From Ligula intestinalis (taxonomy: Eukaryota > Platyhelminthes > Cestoda > Diphyllobothriidea > Diphyllobothriidae): DNA of 64,000 bases. The position numbers were made by a program, and so were the translations under genes. The DNA lies in contig JAYGXS010000005.1 of NCBI GenBank assembly GCA_036362985.1, positions 11,137,853 to 11,201,852 on the forward strand, read 5' to 3'. Of this stretch, positions 43,335 through 54,559 are shown one piece after another (position 1 is the stretch's first letter; every line of letters begins with the position of its first letter). The notes below the pieces were generated by a model that ran no database searches, had not been told where the DNA came from, and saw nothing but the letters and a program-made list of their open reading frames with translations.

Positions 43335-43863
43335 TGTAGAGGCTTTATCGCTACAAATTTACAAAACGTATTAGCAAAAATGCAGTGGAATATTTTCTAG
43401 TGCAGGCTAACCTGTAGTGAGTAATTTATCAGGCTTTCCTAGAAGCAGCAGCGTAAAAATGGTCTTCAACGATAACAATGAAGATTAGGAAATGCTACGA
43501 CTCACTTAGATCCTTCACGATCCTTGCCAGCAATAGCTAAGAAGTTGACTTGCCAAAGGATGACTTCGTGAAGACCAATATCCAAGTTCGTGGGTCGCAG
43601 TCGCGAGATCTGATAGAAATCTCGTTGATAAATTGCTGTAGGATTCTTCTGAACCCGGAAGTGATCATATGAAAAAGGTGTCGTTGAAGGGCGAAGGAAA
43701 CAGCGGCAGGTGAGGAGAGAAATTGAGCTGTGGAGAGTTGTTAGCAAGAAAAGTGCTAGCGAGGAGCCCGCAGTTGGAAGCGGACGTGGTGTATTTCGAG
43801 TTCAAACAAAATTCGCAAATTGATAAATTTAAACAACGCACAAGTTGAGCTAAATGCCCACAA
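43335..43863 (-). repeat. 5' LTR of the gypsy element (529 bp)
   Basis: On the minus strand it starts TGTGGGCATTTAGCTCAACT and ends CCTCTACA. It aligns along its whole length with 47109-47642 (plus) and 49263-49796 (minus) inside the palindrome, which also start TGTGGG and end CTCTACA. This independent repetition fixes the LTR boundaries. Agreement looks like 70-80 percent. Confidence 0.8.
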
Positions 43864-44257
43864 ACTTAATTCAAGGAATAAGGCTTTCGCCCATTCATAT
43901 CCAAAAATTTCAAAAAAGACCAAACTTAACAATAGTACACAATGCATATATAGGCTTAAATCAGCGACACGTGTGAGCCAGTAGCAAAATCCTCTTACTT
44001 ACACGATGTTCATTATATCTACCACAGTTTCTCAGTTCAATGACATTTTCAATGACTGAGGAGTATATTGTGAATATTCTCCAAAGTGGAAAAAGGAAAA
44101 TGGGAATATTAAGCTTAGTCAAGAGTAAAAGCGGCCTCAAAGAACAGTATGATAGTTTTAAATACGGATTGCATTCCCAGTGTGATTCCATTGTGGGTTT
44201 GGCAAACGCCAGTCCAAGTCAATTACAATAGGTTCTCAACAAATATTCCGAAGTGAC

Positions 44258-44385
44258 GAGGTTGAATGCTAAGCGGTAGAGCACGAAACGGCCCGGGCAA
44301 TATAGGTCGATGAAATCCCTAGCCCATAGGATCTACAGGGATCATGAATTCCGTCTGATGAAAATTACAAAGATACATATTACCT
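44258..44385 (+). repeat. tRNA-like insertion present only in the left arm
   Basis: The right arm lacks these roughly 128 nt. The insert starts GACGAGGTTGAATGCTAAGC and GGTAGAGC, resembling an A box, and has GGTCGATGAAATCCC, resembling a B box. It may be a degenerate SINE that arrived after the arms formed, or sequence deleted from the right arm. Confidence 0.5.
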
Positions 44386-44879
44386 ATAAAATAATACTGT
44401 CAAGCCCAATTAGTTTGCCTATTTTAATTGCAATCCCTTTAACAATAACAAAATTAGGTATAAAATAAAAATGATGTGGAAAAATATTTAAAAGTGTGAA
44501 ATTATGGAAATTATTTTTATGAATTTTAAAAACAAATAAAACTTGTTTTTTAACAAATAGACATGGTTTATTTTTAAGATAATCTGTGTTTAGTGAAAGG
44601 AGTCTCCTGCGTAAAGTCGGATTGCGCCGTCTAGGCTATCTCCTAGAAGGCTATGGGCCTTATGGGGCACCTTTTCGTCCCCATTTTCTAGTTCAAGTCA
44701 CAAATATCGCAAGTGTGGTTGTCGAGTCGTACTTAACCTCTGTGTTCCAGAGCGCCACTCTACAGGTCCGAATATACTTGTGGCAAAAAAGATGTCAGAT
44801 AGACCCATTTTTGGCGCCGGATAAAATGCAGAATAACAAGTGTTTAACTACGCCATTCACTGCGTTCCCCGGAAGGCCC

Positions 44880-45120
44880 TCCACGAATTGGACGCTGCTG
44901 AGCATGCACCCGGAGGTCAGCTGACTGATCTCGACAACACCGACGGTATCGTCTTGTTAGACTCAATCTATGGTGATCTCCGGTCTGTAGTGTGACGGGT
45001 GAATAGGAGGGCCATGTCGGTTGGCTTGTTCATTAATAACGGGATGATATATTCGAGAGTAATTATTCCCGAATATGAAGACGTTGACAGCTTTAAATAT
45101 CTCGGAGCGAGGCTGCTGCA
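44880..45120 (+). pseudogene. RTE-2 RT fragment (left arm; mirrored at about 52095-52335)
   Basis: LTDLDNTDGIVLLDSIYGDL, then SVGLFINNGMIYSRVII and DVDSFKYLGARLL, match the RTE RT core from motif C to the thumb. The Y-A-D-D box has become N-T-D-G, so the copy is dead. Confidence 0.7.
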
Positions 45121-45150
45121 AATGGACAGACTAACGACAGCATTGTATCC

Positions 45151-45420
45151 CTAATCGGTGTTGACGGCTGATTTTTCTCAATTTTCTGAAAGCGTCCGAG
45201 AAATCACTGAGGTAGGCTACATCATCCGCCCAAAGCAAAACAGCCACCAGTTTAGCATGAATACACGAAACTTCGTATCTCATATTGCATTTGGACAGTG
45301 GGTCGCCTTGCATCTTAAAAAAACGCTTGCACTATATATCACTTGACACACTTCTGACGTCCTTTTTTGGGATATTTGAACACTTAAGTACGCTAAAAAT
45401 ATATCAAAATATGTGTACAA
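45151..45420 (+). pseudogene. RTE-2 C-terminus and 3' end (left arm)
   Basis: A frame with SVREITEVGYIIRPKQNSHQ and FVSHIAFGQWVAL matches the spacer copy at 48430-48580 and the end of the copy at 63340-63410 (TVCEMIEVG). The nucleotide match continues through TTCTGACGTCCTTTTTTGGG to about 45420. Confidence 0.6.
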
Positions 45421-45445
45421 AAACTGCAGTTGTGTATGTTCTCCA

Positions 45446-46368
45446 GGAAACTTATAGGCCTCCTGACGGGCCCGCTTCTGGCAACAGTTCTTATGCTTCT
45501 TGTGACCCTGAAATAAGTCCCTTTATTTAGGGAAGAAGTTTTTTCGACCTTCACCTCCCTAGTCATAACCAAAAATCCTCATTAGTGCCCATAAAAGGTT
45601 AGGTCCCCTGTTATGCTGCCTGGAAAGTCCTGTTGATAGATGAAGACAATTTGTCTGTGCCCATAGACAGAATTAAAGCCATCTGGTAGCGTATGTTTAG
45701 TGTACTGGGCGACTTAGCATCCACTGGCTATATTTCATCTGGGATAGGGGGTTATGAAATATGTTAAGGGTGGCTAGGGTTCGCATTTGCTTGATTAGAG
45801 GCGTCTGGGTTGGGGCCATTGTGCCCGCAGCTGTTTGGTTTTACACTGCCGCCAGCCTGTGACCCAAGTTTTAATCTTGCCAGGAAGCATGGTCGGCAAG
45901 TGCTTCGCCAATATCGATTAACCAGTTGAGGTATTTCCTCCAGGGGCGGGAAAGGTCGTGGCGACGGCACCGTTTGTGGCTGCATTTGCGACCGTTGCCT
46001 ACAGAGAATTGTGCATTGCGATGAGTATGTACGAAGCTTAGCCACCCTTGACATATTTGAGAATGCCCTATCCCAGATGAAATACTGCCAGCGGATGGTA
46101 AGTCGCCCAGTACAATAAGCGTACGCTATCAGATGGTCCTCATTATGTCAATGGGCACCGACAAATTGTCTGCATCTATCAAGAGGATTTTCCAGGCAGC
46201 ATAACAGAAAACCTAAACTTTTATAGGCGCCAATGAGGCTTTTTGGCTATGAATAAGTAGCTGAAGGGCAAAAGCCTTCTTCCCTTAATAAAGGGACTTA
46301 TTTTAGGTTCGTAAGGGGTATAAAAACTGTTGCCAGAAGCGGGCCTGTCAGGAAGCCTATAAGTTCCC
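45446..46368. mobile_element. 923-bp element with about 330-bp terminal inverted repeats (left arm)
   Basis: 45446-45776 is the reverse complement, diverged, of 46039-46368 (GGAAACTTATAGGC at one end, GCCTATAAGTTCCC at the other; CCTGTTATGCTGCCTGG against CCAGGCAGCATAACAG). The internal 262 bp has a minus-strand open frame of about 90 codons with no recognisable domain (Gln/Pro/Asn-rich). It could be a non-autonomous DNA transposon or foldback element. The mirrored copy is at 50846-51768. Confidence 0.75.
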
Positions 46369-47108
46369 TTCCCTGTGATTGGCTTATTCAGTTAACATCA
46401 ATATTACGTTCTGGAATTTGCCTGTAGGCGCCATTTTTGCGTGAAGCACGCTGTTGTTCACACCAAAACGCCGGCTCTGATTGTTGTGGCTGTATTTCCG
46501 ATAAATTTGATAATCGCTTGCTGTTTTCTTCTAGCATGTGAAAGCCTACATCTATGAGAACTATTAGAAGACAAGGTAAATTCGATTTTCTTGCATTTAT
46601 ACGTCAAAATATCCTCAAAGGTCATACAAATTTGATATTTTGGTGCGTAAATCAAGCCCTTTTTTGTTTTTTACGCGTGTCTGTGGACTTTTATGTTTGA
46701 CGCCTTATTTGTAGTTCTTTTTGAAGAAACTAAGTATGCTAGACAGTATGTAACTTTTGCACGGTATTAAAGCTGCATGTATGACGCTGCAATTGTAGAG
46801 ATGGCCGAAGAAATGGAATAAGGACAGAAGTCCAATTTCATTTCTTTCTGGTGACAGTATCATGAGGATATCTCAGGCACCGCAGGTCATCTGTATGCAA
46901 CTGATAGCAACTGAATTTCTGTCAAGCCGCACATTGATCGAATTAACCAGCATCGCACACGTTCTGTGATGTGAATATGACAGGTCATTGCATTCAACTT
47001 TAACGGATCTTGTTTGCATTCTCTGCATATACGCAGTACCATTGTTCTTCTAAGTCACTTGCATTCGTAATTTATCCTTATCTCCCGACAAGATTGTGGA
47101 TAAACCCC

Positions 47109-47642
47109 TGTGGGTGCTTAACTCAACCTATACATTGTTTAAATTTATCCATTTTTTATATTTTTTGTTTTAACGCAAGCCACTCGAAAATAAAAACTTG
47201 CGATTTTTACGGCGTGCTACTCGCTAGCATTTGTTGTTAACACCACTCCACACCTCAAATTATTCTATTCTCACCAGTCGCTGTTTCTTTCGACCTTTAA
47301 CGACATCATCCTCTGGGGATCATTCCCGGGCTCAGGAGAATCTAACAGCGATTTACTAGCGAGATTTCTCTCAAGTCTCCCGATTACGACTCAACGAACT
47401 AAGATCTCGGTCTTCATGAAGTCATCCTTTGGAAGTCGATTTCTTGACTATTGCGGGCAAAGATCGTAGAGAATTTAAGTGAGTCGTATCATTTCTTAAT
47501 CTTCATTGTCATCCTCGTATACAGTTTTTATATTCCTTTTCCACTAGAGTGGTCTGGTAGATTACACTAGACCTTTCTAGAAAGTTTTCCGTTGAGTTTT
47601 TGCTTAGACGTTTTATATATTTCCAGTGATTAATCCTCTACA
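47109..47642 (+). repeat. Solo LTR in the left arm (534 bp)
   Basis: It starts TGTGGGTGCTTAACTCAACC and ends CCTCTACA, aligned end to end with the gypsy LTR at 43335-43863. Neither a primer site nor internal sequence follows, so it is a solo LTR. Flanks CCCC and CCGC are at best an imperfect 4-bp target duplication. Confidence 0.75.
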
Positions 47643-47981
47643 CCGCCAAGTGGCTTTTCTCAGTCGATTATGAAGTAATATTTGCTTTAAAAAATCTCGT
47701 AGAATTGTTCATGAGCCTTGCTATCAAATTTTACAAAGTGTACCAGTTTACCTCTAATCAACCCATTCCTTCTTTTCCAGAAACAAGCTGCACAGTTCAA
47801 ACGCAATTCTTCGTGTACTTACGTTCGAAGAGTCGGGAACCGCACCACAGCGGAAATGTGAATACGAAAGTAGTGTAACTGCCAATCTACATGTATTGAT
47901 TTATATGGACTCGAGCATAGAAGTTTGTACATCTCTTATCTCTATGTATATATTGCTAAAGTGATGCTTTTTAATACCGGT

Positions 47982-48923
47982 CGCCTTGCCCCTTAAAAAA
48001 TTCTTGTACTTTACATCACTTGACTAAATTCTGACGTCCTTTTTGGGATATTTGAACACGTAAATCGGCTAATATATTACAAAATATGTTAACAAAAACT
48101 GCAAGCGTGTATTTTGTCCACACTTGAAACACCAGCCCCTCTGGGCGCCTCAAGACCCCACCATGCCCCGTCGGTGTTGCCGGCTGATTTTTCTCGATTT
48201 TCCGAAAGCGTCTATAGCTCCGACACGACATCAACCGTACATCCGCTCGGTCAGTCCATCTGAAGGCGTCGAAGAAGAGGACAAATCAATATCTGCCTCG
48301 ACACCCCTTTTTGATGCAAGGAGCTTTAACCTTCTGCTGTCGGCCTCCATCACCGGAGAAGAGAATGGATCGATCCTTCCAACTCCGCTGCCGCTTGCCG
48401 ATTATCATAGTCATGCATGGAAAAGTACCGTCCGAGAAATCACTGAGGTAGGCTACATCATCCGCCCAAAGCCAAACAGCCACCAATTTAGCACGAATGC
48501 ACGAAACGTCGTATCTCATATTGCTTTTGGACAATGCGTCGCCTTGCCCCTTAAAAAAACGCTTGCACTATATATCACTTGAATCACTTCTGACGTCCTT
48601 TTTTGGGATATTTGGCTCCTGCTGTTCTCCCCCTGCAATATATGCGTTGGGGGTGATTATTGCTGCGATATTGCTAGTGCGGCCGTACAAATCTCTCGCT
48701 ATACCCACTGTCGCCTAAGATAGAAAACAATACGAGGTTAAGGATTGTGGATAATTTATTGATAGGGAAAACAATTTGGAAAATAGAAACAGCAAAAAAT
48801 ATATTTTGTTCTCCGTTTGCACAGTTCATGGGAAGCATCGCTTTGGTCATCCACAGTTCGTTCCTACAATATTATACATCTGTTGGTTCGTAAAATAAGC
48901 AGGTACTCAATAAGTTTTAACAA
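47982..48923. other. Palindrome spacer (942 bp) with tandem RTE-2 3' ends
   Basis: 47982-48115 repeats the RTE-2 3' end (GTCGCCTTGCCCCTTAAAAA, TTCTGACGTCCTTTTTGGGA). 48230-48620 is a second, longer copy with the frame LSASITGEENGS, PLPLADYHSHAWKSTVREIT and IAFGQCVAL. It equals the RTE-2 C-terminus at 63250-63420 and the arm copy at 45171-45420. The rest (48620-48923) is AT-rich and unassigned. Confidence 0.65.
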
Positions 48924-49262
48924 ACCGGTATTAAAAAGCATCACTTTAGCAATATATACATAGAGATAAGAGATGTACAAACTTCTATGCTCGAGTCCAT
49001 ATAAATCAATACATGTAGATTGGCAGTTACACTACTTTCGTATTCACATTTCCGCTGTGGTGCGGTTCCCGACTCTTCGAACGTAAGTACACGAAGAATT
49101 GCGTTTGAACTGTGCAGCTTGTTTCTGGAAAAGAAGGAATGGGTTGATTAGAGGTAAACTGGTACACTTTGTAAAATTTGATAGCAAGGCTCATGAACAA
49201 TTCTACGAGATTTTTTAAAGCAAATATTACTTCATAATCGACTGAGAAAAGCCACTTGGCGG

Positions 49263-49796
49263 TGTAGAGGATTAATCACTGGAAATATATAAAACGTCTA
49301 AGCAAAAACTCAACGGAAAACTTTCTAGAAAGGTCTAGTGTAATCTACCAGACCACTCTAGTGGAAAAGGAATATAAAAACTGTATACGAGGATGACAAT
49401 GAAGATTAAGAAATGATACGACTCACTTAAATTCTCTACGATCTTTGCCCGCAATAGTCAAGAAATCGACTTCCAAAGGATGACTTCATGAAGACCGAGA
49501 TCTTAGTTCGTTGAGTCGTAATCGGGAGACTTGAGAGAAATCTCGCTAGTAAATCGCTGTTAGATTCTCCTGAGCCCGGGAATGATCCCCAGAGGATGAT
49601 GTCGTTAAAGGTCGAAAGAAACAGCGACTGGTGAGAATAGAATAATTTGAGGTGTGGAGTGGTGTTAACAACAAATGCTAGCGAGTAGCACGCCGTAAAA
49701 ATCGCAAGTTTTTATTTTCGAGTGGCTTGCGTTAAAACAAAAAATATAAAAAATGGATAAATTTAAACAATGTATAGGTTGAGTTAAGCACCCACA
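49263..49796 (-). repeat. Solo LTR in the right arm
   Basis: This is the mirror image of 47109-47642 and parallel to the gypsy LTR at 43335-43863 on the same strand. Confidence 0.75.
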
Positions 49797-50527
49797 GGGG
49801 TTTATCCACAATCTTGTCGGGAGATAAGGATAAATTACGAATGCAAGTGACTTAGAAGAACAATGGTACTGCGTATATGCAGAGAATGCAAACAAGATCC
49901 GTTAAAGTTGAATGCAATGACCTGTCATATTCACATCACAGAACGTGTGCGATGCTGGTTAATTCGATCAATGTGCGGCTTGACAGAAATTCAGTTGCTA
50001 TCAGTTGCATACAGATGACCTGCGGTGCCTGAGATATCCTCATGATACTGTCACCAGAAAGAAATGAAATTGGACTTCTGTCCTTATTCCATTTCTTCGG
50101 CCATCTCTACAATTGCAGCGTCATACATGCAGCTTTAATACCGTGCAAAAGTTACATACTGTCTAGCATACTTAGTTTCTTCAAAAAGAACTACAAATAA
50201 GGCGTCAAACATAAAAGTCCACAGACACGCGTAAAAAACAAAAAAGGGCTTGATTTACGCACCAAAATATCAAATTTGTATGACCTTTGAGGATATTTTG
50301 ACGTATAAATGCAAGAAAATCGAATTTACCTTGTCTTCTAATAGTTCTCATAGATGTAGGCTTTCACATGCTAGAAGAAAACAGCAAGCGATTATCAAAT
50401 TTATCGGAAATACAGCCACAACAATCAGAGCCGGCGTTTTGGTGTGAACAACAGCGTGCTTCACGCAAAAATGGCGCCTACAGGCAAATTCCAGAACGTA
50501 ATATTGATGTCAACTAAATAAGCCAAT

Positions 50528-50833
50528 CACATTTAGCAACGTGCAGTCCCGGGTTGATGCCAACCAGTGAAATGCAGGCCATTTTAAAGGGGCCAATCCC
50601 CGCCTAGCCCCCTCAGAGCCCCTTCACCTAATATACTTACTAAAACTAGCTTAAAGATCACTTTCATCCCCCGAATATTATGCATTTTGGTTTAGTTTTC
50701 TTCTCTGATCCCTCAAATATACAATTGAACGCCAAGAAATAATTTCTTAAATGGTTATTAGCCTTAATAAAATTCTAACAGGGATATCCCCTCCTAGCCC
50801 CTTCTGAGCCGCACCCTCACGGCGGGGCCATGT
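50528..50833. repeat. 306-bp segment private to the right arm, with direct repeats
   Basis: It sits exactly at the edge of the long-TIR element. Two direct repeats of about 32 nt (CCCCGCCTAGCCCCCTCAGA near 50608 and CCCCTCCTAGCCCCTTCTGA near 50788) flank AT-rich sequence. In the left arm CCAATCACAGGG joins directly. Confidence 0.7.
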
Positions 50834-50845
50834 GTTTCAAGGGCA

Positions 50846-51768
50846 GGGAACTTATAGGCTTCCTGACAGGCCCGCTTCTGGCAACAGTTTTTATACCCCT
50901 TACGAACCTGAAATAAGTCCCTTTATTAAGGGAAGAAGGCTTTTGCCCTTCAGCTACTTATTCATAGCCAAAAAGCCTCATTGGCGCCTATAAAAGTTTA
51001 GGTTTTCTGTTATGCTGCCTGGAAAATCCTCTTGATAGATGCAGACAATTTGTCGGTGCCCATTGACATAATGAGGACCATCTGATAGCGTACGCTTATT
51101 GTACTGGGCGACTTACCATCCGCTGGCAGTATTTCATCTGGGATAGGGCATTCTCAAATATGTCAAGGGTGGCTAAGCTTCGTACATACTCATCGCCATG
51201 CACAATTCTCTGCAGGCAACGGTCGCAAATGCAGCCACAAACGGTGCCGTCGCCATGACCTTTCCCGCCCCTGGAGGAAATACCTCAACTGGTTAATCGA
51301 TATTGGCGAAGCACTTGCCGACCATGCTTCCTGGCAAGATTAAAACTTGGGTCACAGGCTGGCGGCAGTGTAAAACCAAACAGCTGCGGGCACAATGGCC
51401 CCAACCCAGACGCCTCTAATCAAGCAAATGCGAACCCTAGCCACCCTTAACATATTTCATAACCCCCTATCCCAGATGAAATATAGCCAGTGGATGCTAA
51501 GTTGCCCAGTACACTAAACATACGCTACCAGATGGCTTTAATTCTGTCAATGGGCACAGACAAATTGTCTTCATCTATCAACAGGACTTTCCAGGCAGCA
51601 TAACAGGGGACCTAACCTTTTATGGGCACTAATGAGGATTTTTGGTTATGACTAGGGAGGTGAAGGTCGAAAAAACTTCTTCCCTAAATAAAGGGACTTA
51701 TTTCAGGGTCACAAGAAGCATAAGAACTGTTGCCAGAAGCGGGCCCGTCAGGAGGCCTATAAGTTTCC
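50846..51768. mobile_element. Long-TIR element, right-arm copy
   Basis: This is the reverse complement of 45446-46368 with a few differences in the loop (for example CTGCAGGCAACGG for CTGTAGGCAACGG). Confidence 0.75.
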
Positions 51769-52335
51769 TGGAGAACATACACAACTGCAGTTTTTGTACA
51801 CATATTTTGATATATTTTTAGCGTACTTAAGTGTTCAAATATCCCAAAAAAGGACGTCAGAAGTGTGTCAAGTGATATATAGTGCAAGCGTTTTTTTAAG
51901 ATGCAAGGCGACCCACTGTCCAAATGCAATATGAGATACGAAGTTTCGTGTATTCATGCTAAACTGGTGGCTGTTTTGCTTTGGGCGGATGATGTAGCCT
52001 ACCTCAGTGATTTCTCGGACGCTTTCAGAAAATTGAGAAAAATCAGCCGTCAACACCGATTAGGGATACAATGCTGTCGTTAGTCTGTCCATTTGCAGCA
52101 GCCTCACTCCGAGATATTTAAAGCTGTCAACGTCTTCATATTCGGGAATAATTACTCTCGAATATATCATCCCGTTATTAATGAACAAGCCAACCGACAT
52201 GGCCATCCTATTCACCCGTCACACTACAGACCGGAGATCACCATAGATTGAGTCTAACAAGACGATACCGTCGGTGTTGTCGAGATCAGTCAGCTGACCT
52301 CCGGGTGCATGCTCAGCAGCGTCCAATTCGTGGAG
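51740..52335 (-). pseudogene. RTE-2 fragments, right-arm mirror copy
   Basis: This is the mirror of 44880-45420: on the minus strand it carries the same VDSFKYLG and VREITEVGYIIRPK words. Confidence 0.65.
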
Positions 52336-53219
52336 GGCCTTCCGGGGAACGCAGTGAATGGCGTAGTTAAACACTTGTTATTCTGCATTTGATCCGGCGC
52401 CGAAAAGTGGGTCCACCTGACATCTTTTTTGCCCCAGGTATATTCGGACCTGTAGAGTGGCGTTCTGGACCACAGAGGTTAGGTACGACTCGACAACCAC
52501 ACTTGCGATATTTGTGACTTGAACTAGAAAATGGGGACGAAAAGGTGCCCCATAAGGCCCATAGCCTTCTAGGAGATAGCCTAGATGGCGCAATCCGACT
52601 TTACGCAGGAGACTCCTTTCACTAAACACAGAGTATCTGAAAAATAAACCACGTCTATTTGTTAAAAAACAAGTTTTATTTGTTTTTAAAATTCATAAAA
52701 ATAATTTCCATAATTTCACACTTTTAAATATTTTTCCACATCATTTTTATTTTATACCTAATTTTGTTATTGTTAAAGGGATTGCAATTAAAATAGGCAA
52801 ACTAATTGGGCTTTACAGTATTATTCATGACTTAGGAATATCTGGTGACAACCTATTGTAATTGACTTAGACTGGCGTTTGCCAAACCTACAATGGAATC
52901 ACACTTGGAATGCAATCCGTATTTAAAACTACCATACTGTTCTTTGAGGCCGCTTTTACACTTGACTAAGCTTAATATTCCCATGTTCCTTTTTCTTCTT
53001 TGGAGAATATTCACAATATACTCCTCGGTCACTGGACATGATTTATTTCAGTAATACTATGCGTGTACAGCGGAAAATATATTTAATTCAGTTTAGCTCA
53101 ATTTTCGAGGCGCGAGCGTATTATTCTCGTATTTGAAACTTCAATAGTGTGTAGTGTACAGAGGCACAATGTGAGTTGCAAAGAGGACCATTAAATATGA
53201 TAGTTTCGGCGTGTATTTG

Positions 53220-54300
53220 GTGGGTTCAGTTCCTTCGCTTCTTCTTATGTTGAAACATGAATATGTTGAGTTTCCTTTCAGAGCTTTCATGGATTGTGGT
53301 ATGACAACGTCTACGAGGATGGTTGTGCATGGTTTGGGAGATAAGGTGAACTTCAGTTATTTTTAATGGTTGTACTTCGAGATTGTTTGCCATAAAATAA
53401 TACAGAAAATCTTCAGTGTCCGGGCAAATATCCAATTAGGACTTTATGGGCGAGTTTTTTTGTGCAGAGCTTTGTCTCCGATCTATTTAATTTCATTTGA
53501 AACTTTTTTATCTTCATCTGTCCAATGCCTTCAGGCTTCTATAGCCTACGTCAAATGCGGCCTCACAAGTGCACAAAAAATCATTGGAAAAATGTCTTCT
53601 TCAGAGCTAAAGAAGGATTCCCTGTTTGCGTGCAAAACGGCATTGAGCTCCTTACTAGTCTCACGTAATGAGCGGACGGTTTTAAGGAATATCTTATCTG
53701 CACAACACGATCCTTTTGTTTTTCTACCCCTCGTCATTTAGAGGGTAGCTTCTGCTCTTGTTGGATCAAGTTAGATGACCGGCGCGAAGTATTTTACAAT
53801 ATTCGACGTTAAAACGCAAAAGCCAAAGACTACGCTTCCAATCACTTCATATGCCGTCAATACTAGTTGGAAGGCCTTCAGATTATACTGAAAATTTTCT
53901 TCTTATCGAGCAATATAGCTGTGTTACTATCAAAATACATAGCACAGTCTTCCGCGTATATAAGGAACAGGATAGCCCCGAATACTAAACACGGAGGAAC
54001 TGCACTCTTGACTGCAGCAGAAGTCGACTTCTCTGGACCGATGCGTACAACCTGATGCCGACAAGCAATGATATTGCCGCTCCATTTGAGGAAGTCAATT
54101 GTATATGAACAGCAGTCTCTGGTGTGGCACAGTCTCAAAGACCTTTTGAAGGTGCTGTGAACCACGTGCTTTTCCTCGAAATTTGAGTTCCAGTCCAGAA
54201 GAAAAAAAAACAGTAAATTTGTCGTGCAGGATCTTCCTTTCCGGAAGCCATGTTGGCAATTTCGAACCAGGCTGTGGGCCCCTAGGAGTTGAAACAATTC
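53220..54300 (-). pseudogene. LINE-B relic, minus copy
   Basis: In the minus direction, NCQHGFRKGRSCTTNLLFFF (about 54255) is the RT motif QHGF..GRSC. VPPCLVFGAILFLIYAEDC (about 53970) is the VPQGSVLGPLLFLIY.ND block, and FCALVRPHLT (about 53555) is the LVRPHLEYA word of the C-terminus. Motif A and YADD are lost to frameshifts. Confidence 0.7.
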
Positions 54301-54559
54301 GGCTCTAAATTAAAATACTATGAACTTTTTGAAGATGAGTGTTAAGCTTATAGGGCTGCAATTAGTAACGGATATCTGGCTACCACTTATATGAAGGCAC
54401 TTATATGCACTAACTTCCGATCGAAAAATGGTTTTCCGTAGTCAAATGAATTATGAAAGATCCTAGTAAGAGATACAAAAAGATAGCTGGCATTCCTTAA
54501 ACCACAATTTCATTGCACGAGAGTAATAAAGAGGACATCAGGTGAGCCTTCGCAGATTT

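Larger units (their letters stand above)
39620..43863 (-). mobile_element. CsRn1-like Ty3/gypsy LTR retrotransposon, degenerate, 3' LTR not found
   Basis: Reading down the minus strand: 5' LTR (43863-43335), primer site (43330-43321), gag with CHCC finger, aspartic protease, reverse transcriptase, RNase H, then integrase zinc and core domains fading near 39620. This is the Ty3/gypsy order. The CHCC gag finger and Trp-tRNA-like primer site point to the CsRn1 clade described from trematodes. Every domain has lost key residues or is frameshifted. LINE debris begins below 39500, so the 3' LTR is deleted or unrecognisable. Confidence 0.82.
44054..47981. repeat. Giant palindrome, left arm (3.93 kb)
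   Basis: It is mirrored by 48924-53030. Exact mirrored stretches include 46458-46655 with 50250-50447 and 47010-47240 with 49665-49895; both add to 96905. Outer parts add to about 97215, then 97084 beyond 44250, because each arm carries a private insertion. Near the centre the arms look almost identical, and a few substitutions appear outward. It contains RTE-2 debris, a 923-bp long-TIR element and a solo LTR. Confidence 0.92.
48924..53030. repeat. Giant palindrome, right arm (4.11 kb)
   Basis: This is the mirror of 44054-47981. The inner boundary is at ACCGGTATTAAAAAGCATCA (48924). The outer boundary lies near CTCCTCGGTCAC (53021-53030), beyond which no symmetry remains. It is longer than the left arm because of a 306-bp private segment at 50528-50833. 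Confidence 0.92.

Noticed and set aside
51901..52083. LLWADDVAYLS motif suggesting an RT catalytic box (also at 45131-45313 and 48286-48534 on the opposite strand)
   Set aside because: The other strand reads the conserved RTE-2 C-terminus (VREITEVGYIIRPK) in three places, so the YADD-like word is an antisense coincidence.
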